Shown here: positions 1 to 5,663 of the stretch, piece by piece | How the letters are laid out: each line of letters starts with the position of its first letter | Position numbering within the stretch: position 1 is the stretch's first letter | Origin: Patulibacter sp. | GTDB lineage: Bacteria > Actinomycetota > Thermoleophilia > Solirubrobacterales > Solirubrobacteraceae | Assembly (NCBI GenBank): GCA_031119595.1 | Contig: JAVHXX010000145.1 | Coordinates: 1-9,229, forward strand | Direction: 5' to 3' | Length of the DNA stretch: 9,229 bases | Made by a program: the position numbers and the translations under genes | Notes under the pieces: model-generated | Told to the model about the DNA's origin: nothing | The model's input: the letters and a program-made list of their open reading frames with translations, nothing else | Database searches by the model: none

Positions 1-1
1 C

Positions 2-145
2 CGCATCCCGACGTTCGCCGAATACGACCAGTGGGCGGCGACGCTGCAGAAGATGGTCGCAAAGCAGCTCCCCGTCGCTGAAGGCCTCGACCAGCTGGCT
101 GCGAATATCGACAAGCAGCTCAAGGATGCAGGGATCGGCGGCTAA
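2..145 (+). CDS. C-terminal end of a probable ABC transporter solute-binding protein (5' truncated)
   Basis: The reading frame is open from base 2 to a TAA at 143-145 and encodes 47 residues, beginning RIPTFAEYDQWAATLQKMVA and ending KDAGIGG. The pattern (a short Pro-Thr-Phe segment, an amphipathic helix, then a 'V/LAEGLDQLAANIDKQL' final helix) is typical of the C-terminus of family 1 extracellular solute-binding proteins. These are lipoprotein or secreted receptors that deliver sugars or related solutes to an ABC permease. The signal peptide and ligand-binding lobes lie outside the window, so the substrate cannot be called. The segment uses somewhat more A/T-ending codons (aat, gat, gca, gct) than its neighbours. 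It converges on the minus-strand DUF3618 gene with about 40 bp between stop codons. Family assignment rests on a short tail only. Confidence 0.6.
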   Translation, partial: RIPTFAEYDQWAATLQKMVAKQLPVAEGLDQLAANIDKQLKDAGIGG

Positions 146-150
146 CCCTC

Positions 151-183
151 CCAGCCGCGGCGCAGCCCGGTCCCGCGCGCTGG
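151..183. terminator. Candidate bidirectional terminator hairpin between convergent genes
   Basis: CCAGCCGCGG (151-160) can pair with CCGCG (173-177) and GCTGG (179-183), leaving one bulged C at 178 and a 12-nt loop. The stem has ten base pairs, almost all G-C, and fills the 40-bp gap between the solute-binding protein stop and the DUF3618 stop. No T-tract follows on either strand, so it is a GC-hairpin type as often seen in actinomycetes. Placement supports the call more than the sequence does. Confidence 0.45.
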
Positions 184-185
184 CG

Positions 186-410
186 CTAGCCGCGGGAGAG
201 CAGCCCGCCGAGGGCGACGATGCCCCCGCCGAGCAGGAAGCCGATCGCGGCGGCAGCGCCCGCGAACTCGTTCGGGTGGCGGCCGACCTGGCGGCGCCAG
301 TCGGTCGCGAGGTTCACGCCGACGGTGAGCTCACCGACGGACTTCGCGAGATCGGCCCGGTGGGACTCGATCGAGGCGCGGATCTCTTCGGGCGTACGCT
401 GCGGGCTCAT
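186..410 (-). CDS. DUF3618 family small membrane protein
   Basis: This 74-residue protein has the N-terminal motif of DUF3618 (RTPEEIRASIESHRADLAKSVGEL, residues 5-28), a predicted amphipathic helix of the 'I..tR.eLa.tv..L' type. A short polar stretch with 'DWRRQVGRHP' (37-46) and one glycine/alanine-rich membrane segment (about 49-70) follow. Function is unknown; members are usually found with holin-X-like and DUF883-like membrane proteins, as here. The ATG at 410 is chosen because AGGAGG sits 5 nt upstream (416-421), inside the preceding gene, and because the ATG overlaps the upstream TGA as ATGA. That 4-bp overlap implies translational coupling. A longer in-frame extension up to 608 is only the shadow of the holin-X gene. 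Third gene of a minus-strand cassette. Confidence 0.85.
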   Translation of the reverse strand: MSPQRTPEEIRASIESHRADLAKSVGELTVGVNLATDWRRQVGRHPNEFAGAAAAIGFLLGGGIVALGGLLSRG

Positions 411-814
411 GCGCTCCTCCTGGCTTCGGTGACGGCTTGCTGGGTGGCCTTGGCCTCGGCGATCGCCATCGTGGGCACCGGCGGCGACCCCTTCTTGAGG
501 ATCTTGAACGCGGCGTAGCCTGCGAGGGCGGCGAAGATCACGTAGAGGAACCCGGCGATCAGGAAGCCGAGGAAGATGCCTCCGCCCGTGAGCTCCCAGA
601 TGCCCCACGCGAGCGCGTCGGTGAAGAGGATGAACGCGAAGAACAGGAAGGCACCCGCGGCAACGCCGACGCCCGCGCCGACACCGAGGCTCTTGACCTT
701 GCCACCGACCTCGGCCTTCGCGAGGGCGATCTCCTCGGACACGAGCGCCGTGACGCTCGTGGAGATGTCCTGGAGGGCCTTGGCGACCTGGGGCTCAGAG
801 GGTTCAGCGGACAA
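407..814 (-). CDS. Actinobacterial Holin-X (holin superfamily III) membrane protein
   Basis: The 135-residue protein fits the Act_Holin_X/phage-holin-3_6 family: a short acidic N-terminus, an amphipathic helix 'VAKALQDISTSVTALVSEEIALAKAEV' (10-36), membrane span 1 at about 44-66 (GVGAGVGVAAGAFLFFAFILF), an inter-helix turn 'WGIWELTGGG', span 2 at about 79-103, then a lysine-rich cytoplasmic tail. Despite the name, chromosomal members are not shown to lyse cells; a role in envelope homeostasis is a guess. The start is inferred. The frame is open to 943, but that extension lies over the upstream gene, and TTG at 812-814 is the only plausible start near the motif. It has a weak GGTGG seven nt upstream and overlaps the preceding stop by 11 bp. 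The next in-frame start codon downstream would remove much of the conserved helix. Confidence 0.82.
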   Translation of the reverse strand: MSAEPSEPQVAKALQDISTSVTALVSEEIALAKAEVGGKVKSLGVGAGVGVAAGAFLFFAFILFTDALAWGIWELTGGGIFLGFLIAGFLYVIFAALAGYAAFKILKKGSPPVPTMAIAEAKATQQAVTEARRSA

Positions 815-1043
815 TGCGACGCACCACCATTGCGAGAGCGAAACCGACGACGAAGGCGCCGCCGATGAGAGCCTCCGGCCGGTCCTGGGCGAGACGTTCG
901 ATCTGCGCGACGATGTCGCCCCCGGTCGCATCCGAGGGAGCACCCGGCGGCGGGAGCTCCGGGTCGGCGGCGGGCTTGCCGACGGCCTCGAAGTCGCCGG
1001 TCGGCTGTTCGTCGTCTGGCGTCTTGGGAAGGGGGTCGGTCAC
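804..1043 (-). CDS. Small single-span membrane protein, DUF883/ElaB-like
   Basis: The 79-residue product has a disordered, Pro/Asp/Glu-rich N-terminal half (1-42), a short amphipathic helix 'DIVAQIERLAQDRPEALIGG' (43-62) and a terminal membrane segment (about 57-74) closing with VVRRIVR. This 'RPEALIGGAFVVGFALAMVVRR' ending resembles the 'hP..alg.a.g.GfllG.llrr' tail of DUF883/ElaB/YqjD inner-membrane anchors, but the similarity is general. GTG at 1043 is preferred because AGGAG lies 10 nt upstream (1054-1058). An ATG 63 bases further upstream (1106) has no ribosome site. It is the first gene of the cassette followed by Holin-X (11-bp overlap) and DUF3618. Annotation pipelines would probably call it hypothetical. 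Confidence 0.7.
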   Translation of the reverse strand: MTDPLPKTPDDEQPTGDFEAVGKPAADPELPPPGAPSDATGGDIVAQIERLAQDRPEALIGGAFVVGFALAMVVRRIVR

Positions 1044-1129
1044 GAGGGTTTCGCTCCTGAATCGGTCGGCCCGGCCCGTCGGGGCGGCCGCGCTGCCGTC
1101 ATTCAAGCAGACGACGCGGCTGCGACCGG

Positions 1130-1143
1130 GCCCCCGCGGGGGC
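1130..1143. terminator. GC palindrome between nitrilase and membrane cassette
   Basis: GCCCCCGCGGGGGC is a perfect 14-bp palindrome in the 189-bp gap (1044-1232) between the end of the minus-strand hydrolase gene and the start of the minus-strand membrane cassette. It could fold into a GC hairpin and end the hydrolase transcript about 90 nt after its stop. There is no T-tract. I see no convincing TANNNT promoter for the cassette in this gap. Confidence 0.3.
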
Positions 1144-1232
1144 GCATCACACGACGCGCCACCATGCCCGGCACTGCCCCGCGCCCAAGCGCCCCGGTCG
1201 AGCGTGCTCGCGCCATCGCCGCGGCTCGTCGG

Positions 1233-2132
1233 TCAGCCGAGCAACCCGTCGCCGACCGGCCGCTCGTAGACCTCCGGCTGACGCAGCGACAACACCGGCA
1301 GCGCTTCCCGCGCCGTCGCCACGGCGCCGAGGTCGAGCTCCGCGAAGACGATGTCGGCGCCGTCCTCGTCGGCGCGCGCAAGCACGCGCCCCCACGGGTC
1401 GACGATCATCGACTGACCGCCCGACCGCGACCCGTCGGCGTGCACACCGGTCTGATTGGCCGCCACCACGAACGCCCCGAGCTCGATCGCCCGCGCACGC
1501 ACGAGCACCTCCCAGTGGTCGCGCGTGGTGCGCTGCGTGAACGCGGACGGCAGCGTGATGACGTTCGCGCCGCCCGACGCCAGCGTGCGGAAGAGGTCCG
1601 GGAAGCGCAGGTCGAAGCAGATCGCCATGCCGATCGCGAACTCCGGCGCGCGGACCAGCCGGCTGACCACGGGCTCGCGCCCGTGCCGCTCGGCATCGGA
1701 CTCGCGGTACCGGCGCCCGGCGACATCCGCGTCGAAGAGATGGACCTTCCGGTACGCCGCGGCGATCTCGCCGTCCGGGGTGAGGTGCAGCGACGTGTTG
1801 AAGAAGCGTTCGTCCGGGGAACCGTCGGCCCCGGGCCCGGCGACCACCCGCAGCCCACCGGCCGCCGCCACGCCCGGCCCCTCGCTGATCGAGCCGGCCA
1901 CGAGGTCAATCCCGAGCTCCTCCGCGAGCCCCCGCAGACGTTCCACGAGCGGCCCGTCGATCGGCTCCGCCACCGGACGGAGCTCCTGCGCCCCGCCGAT
2001 CGCCAGCCACTTCTCGGGCAGCACCACGAGCGCAGCCCCACGATCGGCCGCCTCGCGGACCGCCGCGACCGCCGCCCCGAAGTTCGCGCCGGAATCCGGA
2101 CCGGCCGTGAGCTGAATCGCTGCGGCGAGCAT
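1233..2132 (-). CDS. Carbon-nitrogen hydrolase (nitrilase superfamily, Nit1/Nit2-like amidase)
   Basis: This 299-residue cytosolic enzyme carries the complete Glu-Lys-Cys triad of the CN-hydrolase superfamily: Glu40 in 'ALVVLPEKW', Lys129 in 'AAYRKVHLFD' and Cys172 in 'GMAICFDLRFPDLFR'. The downstream signature 'TTRDHWEVLVRARAIELGAFVVAANQTG' (202-229) and 'GQSMIVDPWGRVLA' (239-252) place it in the NitFhit/Nit2 branch, whose members hydrolyse omega-amides such as alpha-ketoglutaramate or deaminated glutathione. The exact substrate is not determinable. Full family length. An apparent Gly/Ala-rich loop at about 84-109, before 'RFFNTSLHLTPDGEI', is longer than I expect for close Nit homologues. 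The ATG at 2132 has no Shine-Dalgarno sequence but lies 6 nt after a TACCGT -10 box, so a leaderless mRNA is likely. Divergent from the HerA-like gene. Confidence 0.88.
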   Translation of the reverse strand: MLAAAIQLTAGPDSGANFGAAVAAVREAADRGAALVVLPEKWLAIGGAQELRPVAEPIDGPLVERLRGLAEELGIDLVAGSISEGPGVAAAGGLRVVAGPGADGSPDERFFNTSLHLTPDGEIAAAYRKVHLFDADVAGRRYRESDAERHGREPVVSRLVRAPEFAIGMAICFDLRFPDLFRTLASGGANVITLPSAFTQRTTRDHWEVLVRARAIELGAFVVAANQTGVHADGSRSGGQSMIVDPWGRVLARADEDGADIVFAELDLGAVATAREALPVLSLRQPEVYERPVGDGLLG

Positions 2133-2138
2133 GCCCTG

Positions 2139-2148
2139 ACGGTACCGT
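2139..2148. promoter_or_regulatory. Palindromic bidirectional -10 element for two divergent leaderless genes
   Basis: ACGGTACCGT is a perfect 10-bp palindrome that presents the hexamer TACCGT (TANNNT type) on both strands. On the plus strand it ends 7 nt before the ATG of the HerA-like gene (2156). On the minus strand it ends 6 nt before the ATG of the nitrilase-family gene (2132). The whole inter-ATG gap is 23 bp, so both promoters must overlap here, with any -35 elements inside the opposing coding sequences. I could not see good -35 matches. The geometry puts each transcription start at or next to the start codon. Confidence 0.6.
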
Positions 2149-2155
2149 GCGCGCC

Positions 2156-3772
2156 ATGAGCGACTTCACGGCCACGATCGCGGGCGCCTACGCGACCGAC
2201 CTCCCCGCCCTCGACCTCGGCCGCGCGGTCCACGAGGGCGCGGTCGTCGCGCAGGCTCCGGTGAAGTTGCCGCTGCGGATGGTCAACCGCCACGGGCTGA
2301 TCGCGGGCGCCACCGGGACGGGCAAGACGAAGACGCTCCAGGGGCTCGTCGAGCAGCTGTCCGCGGCGGGCGTGCCGTCGGTCGTCGCCGACGTGAAGGG
2401 CGACCTCTCCGGCCTCCGCGACCCCGGCGCCGCCGACGGCCCCGCCCCGGCCCGCCAGGCCGAACTCGGGCTGCCGTTCGCCCCCACCGGCTACCCGGTC
2501 GAGCTGTTCTCGATCGGCGGCATCGGACCGGGTGTGCCGATCCGCGCGACCCTCTCCGACTTCGGCCCGCAGCTCCTCGGGAAGATCCTCGAGGCCAACG
2601 AGGTCCAGGAGCAGAGCCTCCAGCTGGTCTTCCACTACGCCGACACGAAGGGCCTCCCGCTCCTCGACCTCAGCGACCTGCGCGCCCTGCTCACCTTCCT
2701 GGACAGCGACGACGGCAAGCCCGAACTGGCCGGCATCGGTGGACTCTCCGCGGCGACCGTCGGCGTGCTCCTGCGGGCCATGGTCGGCCTCGAGATCGGG
2801 GGCGGCACCGAGTTCTTCGGCGAACCCCAGCTCGACATCAGCGACCTCCTGCGGGTCGCCCCGGACGGCCGCGGCATCGTGAGCTGCCTCGAGCTGCCGG
2901 CGGTCCAGGACAAGCCCGCCCTCTTCTCGACCACCCTCATGTGGATGCTCGCCGAGCTCTTCGAGACGCTCCCGGAGGTCGGCGACCTCGACAAGCCCAA
3001 GCTCGTCTTCTTCTTCGACGAGGCGCACCTCCTGTTCAAAGGCGCGACGCCGGCCTTCATCGACTCGGTCGTGCAGACCGTGCGCCTGATCCGCTCGAAG
3101 GGCGTCGGGATCTTCTTCATCACGCAGACGCCGAAGGACGTGCCCGGCGAGATCCTCGGCCAGCTCGGCAACCGGATCCAGCACGCCCTGCGCGTGTTCA
3201 CCCCGGACGACGAGAAGGCCCTCAGCTCGACGGTCAAGACCTACCCGAAGAGCGAGTTCTACGACGTCGCCGAGCTGCTCACGAGCGTCGGCACGGGCGA
3301 GGCCGCCGTGACCATCCTGAGCGCCAAGGGCACCCCGACGCCGGTCGTCCACACGCGGCTCCCCGCCCCGGCCTCGCGCATGGCCCCGACCGACGACGTC
3401 GCCGCGGCGGCGGCCGCCTCCCCGCTCATGGCGAAGTACGGCACCCGCGTCGACAGCCAGAGCGCACGCGAGATGCTCTCGGCGCGGCTCGAGGAGTCGG
3501 CGCGGCTCCAAGCCGCGGAGGCCGAGCAGAAGGCACAGGCCCGCCGCGAGAAGGTCGACGGCGCCGCCGCGGCACCGGCCGCCGCCCAAGCCGCCGCGCC
3601 GGCACCGGCCGCGCCGAAGCCTGCAGCAGCCGCCAAGCACGACCACAAGAAGGCCGCCGAGGTCGCGGGCGGTGGCGCCGGCGCCGTCGGTGCGTTCCTG
3701 AAGTCGCCGCAGGGCCGCGCGCTCATCCGCGACGTGGGCCGTGGCGTGTTCGGGATGCTCAAGAAGAAGTAG
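2156..3772 (+). CDS. HerA-like / DUF853 family ATPase (YjgR-type helicase-like protein)
   Basis: This 538-residue P-loop ATPase belongs to the DUF853 (HerA helicase-like C-terminal) family, relatives of E. coli YjgR. Visible motifs are Walker A GATGTGKT (51-58), 'VVADVKGDLSGL' (77-88), Walker B LVFFFDEAHLLF (283-294, with D288 and E289), sensor 'IFFITQTPKDVP' (319-330, Gln324) and 'GNRIQHALRVFTPDDEKAL' (338-356), which supplies candidate arginine fingers. After the ATPase core come a charged probable coiled coil (about 436-467), an Ala/Pro-rich linker (468-494) and the family's basic C-terminal end 'GRALIRDVGRGVFGMLKKK'. Hexameric, DNA-linked motor activity is inferred from HerA/FtsK relatives; the cellular role is unknown, and no NurA partner is present. 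A GTG at 2147 would add three residues, but it lies inside the -10 palindrome, so ATG 2156 is preferred. Confidence 0.9.
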   Translation: MSDFTATIAGAYATDLPALDLGRAVHEGAVVAQAPVKLPLRMVNRHGLIAGATGTGKTKTLQGLVEQLSAAGVPSVVADVKGDLSGLRDPGAADGPAPARQAELGLPFAPTGYPVELFSIGGIGPGVPIRATLSDFGPQLLGKILEANEVQEQSLQLVFHYADTKGLPLLDLSDLRALLTFLDSDDGKPELAGIGGLSAATVGVLLRAMVGLEIGGGTEFFGEPQLDISDLLRVAPDGRGIVSCLELPAVQDKPALFSTTLMWMLAELFETLPEVGDLDKPKLVFFFDEAHLLFKGATPAFIDSVVQTVRLIRSKGVGIFFITQTPKDVPGEILGQLGNRIQHALRVFTPDDEKALSSTVKTYPKSEFYDVAELLTSVGTGEAAVTILSAKGTPTPVVHTRLPAPASRMAPTDDVAAAAAASPLMAKYGTRVDSQSAREMLSARLEESARLQAAEAEQKAQARREKVDGAAAAPAAAQAAAPAPAAPKPAAAAKHDHKKAAEVAGGGAGAVGAFLKSPQGRALIRDVGRGVFGMLKKK

Positions 3773-3856
3773 TCGGGGACGGCCCGGCGCACCGCGGCCC
3801 GGCGCGCTGGCTACCACCGCGTAACCACGGCGCGACGGCAAGCCCCGTTGCACCTC

Positions 3857-3862
3857 TAGAGT
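3857..3862 (+). promoter_or_regulatory. Candidate -10 box (TAGAGT) for the SDR gene
   Basis: TAGAGT matches TANNNT and lies 73 nt before the SDR start, within the 163-bp gap 3773-3935. This would give a leader of roughly 65 nt carrying a real Shine-Dalgarno site, unlike the leaderless genes nearby. No clear -35 is present. The start of the same gap holds an 11-bp direct repeat CGGCCCGGCGC (3780-3790 and 3795-3805) of unknown meaning. Confidence 0.35.
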
Positions 3863-3924
3863 GCGGCCCGCCTGCCCGGGCGCGCGCGTGCGCGGGTGGC
3901 TGGCAACACCCCTCCCTCTTCATT

Positions 3925-3929
3925 AGGAG
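3925..3929 (+). promoter_or_regulatory. Ribosome binding site of the SDR gene
   Basis: AGGAG lies 6 nt before the ATG at 3936, fixing the start. It is one of the few canonical Shine-Dalgarno sites in front of a first gene in this window and suggests efficient translation. Confidence 0.75.
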
Positions 3930-3935
3930 CGCATC

Positions 3936-4772
3936 ATGGGCGTACTCGACGACAAGGTCGCAATCATCACCGGTTCGGCTCGTGGCATCGGCCGCGCGAC
4001 CGCCGAGCTGCTCGCGTCGCACGGCGCGAAGGTCGTCATCAACGACCTCGACGCCGACCTCGCCGCGCAGACCGCGTCCGAGATCGACGGCGAGACCGCG
4101 GTCTTCGGCGGCGACCTCACCAAGGGCGACGCGCCGGACCAGCTCATCAAGACCGCGATCGACGCCTGGGGCAAGATCGACATCATCGTCAACAACGCGG
4201 GCTACACCCTCGACGGTGCCGTCCACAAGATGAGCGACGAGAACTGGCAGCGGATGCTCGACATCCACCTGACCGTCCCGTTCAAGGTCATCCGCGCCGC
4301 GGCCCCCTACTACCGCGATGTCGCGAAGCAGGAGATCGCCGAGGGCAAGGAGGTCTTCCGCAAGATCATCAACGTCTCCTCCACCTCGGGCGTCTTCGGC
4401 AACGCCGCGCAGGCGAACTACGCCGCGGGCAAGGCCGGCGTCGTCGGCCTGACGAAGACCCTCGCCAAGGAGTGGGGCATGTTCAAGGTGAACGTCAACG
4501 CGGTCGCCTACGGCTTCGTCGAGACGCGCCTCACCGCCTCCAAGGGCTCCGAGGGCACCACCGGCGCCGACGTCGGCGACGGCAAGAAGGTCGACCTCGG
4601 CATGAGCGACATCGTCCGCCAGGGCGCCACCATGATGACCCCGCTCGGTCGCGGCGCCACCCCGGAGGAGGCCGCCGGCGGCGTCTTCTTCCTCGCGTCG
4701 CCGTACTCGAACTTCGTCACCGGCCAGACGCTGCTCGTCTCGGGCGGCATGTTCGGTGGCATGACCGCCTAA
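3936..4772 (+). CDS. Short-chain dehydrogenase/reductase (FabG-like SDR)
   Basis: This 278-residue classical SDR oxidoreductase shows the Rossmann motif TGSARGIG (12-19), Asp37 at the end of beta-2 ('VVINDLD', favouring NAD(H) over NADP(H)), NNAG (86-89) and the catalytic Ser149-Tyr162-Lys166 in 'INVSSTSGVFGNAAQANYAAGK'. The C-terminal 'GQTLLVSGGMFGG' is the usual FabG-type ending. It differs from FabG in three places. The fourth tetrad position, normally Asn, is His111 ('MLDIHLTVPFKV'). The Pro of the 'PGxxxT' cofactor loop is Tyr192 ('AVAYGFVETRLT'). There are extra residues at about 126-143 and 203-231. Substrate is unknown; 3-hydroxyacyl or alcohol oxidation is plausible. Pipelines may label it 3-oxoacyl-ACP reductase. 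It stands alone, with its own Shine-Dalgarno site and leader. Confidence 0.88.
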   Translation: MGVLDDKVAIITGSARGIGRATAELLASHGAKVVINDLDADLAAQTASEIDGETAVFGGDLTKGDAPDQLIKTAIDAWGKIDIIVNNAGYTLDGAVHKMSDENWQRMLDIHLTVPFKVIRAAAPYYRDVAKQEIAEGKEVFRKIINVSSTSGVFGNAAQANYAAGKAGVVGLTKTLAKEWGMFKVNVNAVAYGFVETRLTASKGSEGTTGADVGDGKKVDLGMSDIVRQGATMMTPLGRGATPEEAAGGVFFLASPYSNFVTGQTLLVSGGMFGGMTA

Positions 4773-4790
4773 TCGCGTCGGGCCTGCGGC

Positions 4791-4902
4791 CGGGGTGGGG
4801 TGACCCTCCCCGGGCTGCGGGCCCGCCTGTCCGTTTACGGCCTGGCGGCCGTAAACGGACATTCGGTCGCTGAACCGCCCTGGGAGGGGCACCCCCACCC
4901 CG
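4791..4902. repeat. 112-bp nested inverted repeat (extragenic palindromic element)
   Basis: Outer arms at 4791-4815 and 4877-4902 are near-perfect inverse copies, differing by one indel and two substitutions: CGGGGTGGGG at the left end against the complement of CCCCACCCCG at the right. They enclose a 10-bp palindrome GCGGGCCCGC (4817-4826) and a perfect 15-bp hairpin (4828-4861). The structure fills much of the 272-bp gap (4773-5044) between the SDR and RibD-C genes and could extrude as a cruciform or fold as one long RNA hairpin. No terminal target duplication was recognised. A REP-like or MITE-like dispersed element is possible. Confidence 0.6.
4828..4861. terminator. Perfect 15-bp hairpin downstream of the SDR gene
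   Basis: TGTCCGTTTACGGCC (4828-4842), loop TGGC and GGCCGTAAACGGACA (4847-4861) form a perfect 15-bp stem. It starts 55 bp after the SDR stop, and both flanking genes are on the plus strand, so it probably ends the SDR transcript. The arms are markedly richer in A/T than the surroundings and no U-tract follows, so it may instead be the core of a repeat element. Confidence 0.55.
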
Positions 4903-5044
4903 CCCTCGTGCAGCGGCGCCGGCGGACGCTTCATGGAACGTGGGTGGCCGCGCTGAGATCTCGGCTCCGTTCTCCTCGGGGCCGCGCCGAGGGCGACCGC
5001 GCCGGGCACCGATGAGTTGGGCCTGTCGCGCCGGTCTACCCCGC

Positions 5045-5590
5045 ATGGCTGACTTCATCACCGACGTGTTCATGACCCTCGACGGCTACGGCACGGGGAC
5101 CGAGGGCTACTGGGGCAAGGACGGCCCGGAGCTGCGGGCCCTGCGCGAGCGGCTGATCCCGAGCGCGGACGAGACGCTCGTGATGGGCGCCGAGACCTAC
5201 CGGATGATGAGCCACTTCGCCGAGGTGATGCCCGCGGCAGTGGCGCCGTTCACGGCCGCGGAGAAGATCGTGCTGTCGCGGACACTCGAGGCACCGCTCA
5301 CCTGGGACAACACCACGCTCGTCCCGGAGGACGCGGTCGACGCGATCCCGCGCCTGAAGGCCGAGTCGACCAAGCCGCTGCGATGCCACGGCAGCCTCTC
5401 GCTCAACCGCGCACTGCTCGCTGCGGGCCTCGTCGACCGCCTCGAGGTCATCGTCTTCCCGATCATCAACGGCGCCACCGGCAGCAACAAGGTCTTCGAC
5501 GACCTCCCGGACATCGACCTGGAACTCGTCGGGTCGGACCTGCTCGACGGCCGTACGCAGCGCCTGGTCTACGTGCCGACGGTGCGCTGA
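5045..5590 (+). CDS. RibD C-terminal / dihydrofolate-reductase-like family protein
   Basis: The 181-residue protein has the RibD-C/DHFR-like fold signature: N-terminal strand 'FITDVFMTLDGYGTG' (4-18), a strand and helix with 'DETLVMGAETYRMM' (42-55), 'KIVLSRTLE' (74-82) and the conserved 'CHGSLSLNRALLAAGLVDRLEVIVFPIINGATG' (114-146). Members of this family are NADPH-binding reductase-like proteins related to the reductase half of riboflavin enzyme RibD. Most single-domain versions have no proven substrate. There is no deaminase domain and no riboflavin genes are adjacent, so a riboflavin role is not implied. ATG 5045 aligns with the family start; an upstream in-frame ATG at 5012 would add eleven unconserved residues. 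Neither start has a Shine-Dalgarno site, and the bases before 5045 (TCTACCCCGC) contain no clean TANNNT box. Confidence 0.83.
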   Translation: MADFITDVFMTLDGYGTGTEGYWGKDGPELRALRERLIPSADETLVMGAETYRMMSHFAEVMPAAVAPFTAAEKIVLSRTLEAPLTWDNTTLVPEDAVDAIPRLKAESTKPLRCHGSLSLNRALLAAGLVDRLEVIVFPIINGATGSNKVFDDLPDIDLELVGSDLLDGRTQRLVYVPTVR

Positions 5591-5603
5591 GACCGGGCGA
5601 ACC

Positions 5604-5644
5604 GTCCGCGAACGCGGCCCGCCGCCCCGGGGGCGGACGCGGAC
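5604..5644. terminator. Candidate bidirectional terminator between convergent RibD-C and HD genes
   Basis: CCGCCCC (5622-5628) and GGGGCGG (5630-5636) form a tight inner stem around a single G, which in practice would open to a small loop. GTCCGCG (5604-5610) pairs with CGCGGAC (5638-5644) as an outer stem, with an 11-nt bulge on the left. The structure sits in the 73-bp gap between the stop codons of two converging genes. No T-tract on either strand. Confidence 0.45.
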
Positions 5645-5663
5645 CGCGCGGCCCGGCGGCGTC

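Noticed and set aside
407..814. Phage remnant or lysis module suggested by the holin family name
   Set aside because: No endolysin, tail, integrase or other phage gene is nearby, and Act_Holin_X proteins are common chromosomal genes in actinomycetes.
407..943. The Holin-X protein starting at 943 (178 residues)
   Set aside because: The extra 43 residues are Arg/Ser-rich, overlap the upstream membrane gene and have no ribosome site; TTG at 814 matches the family start better.
2147..2149. GTG start for the HerA-like ATPase, three codons upstream
   Set aside because: It lies inside the TACCGT -10 palindrome and has no ribosome site; ATG 2156 fits the leaderless geometry.
576..2159. 527-codon plus-strand open frame over the membrane cassette and amidase
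   Set aside because: Antisense shadow of the amidase and membrane genes; Arg-rich and without motifs.
2156..3772. HerA-type anti-phage defence system (HerA with a nuclease or Sir2-like partner)
   Set aside because: The ATPase is of the DUF853/YjgR type, and its neighbours (an amidase and an SDR) are not defence effectors; no nuclease or Sir2 gene is adjacent.
1406..3853. 815-codon minus-strand open frame over the amidase and HerA-like ATPase genes
   Set aside because: It is low-complexity (Arg/Gly/Leu/Ala-rich) with no family motif and lies antisense to a clear P-loop ATPase and then in another frame of the amidase; long spurious frames are expected at this GC content.
3759..5009. 416-codon minus-strand open frame over the SDR gene
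   Set aside because: Acidic low-complexity shadow of the SDR coding sequence; it runs straight through the nested palindrome.
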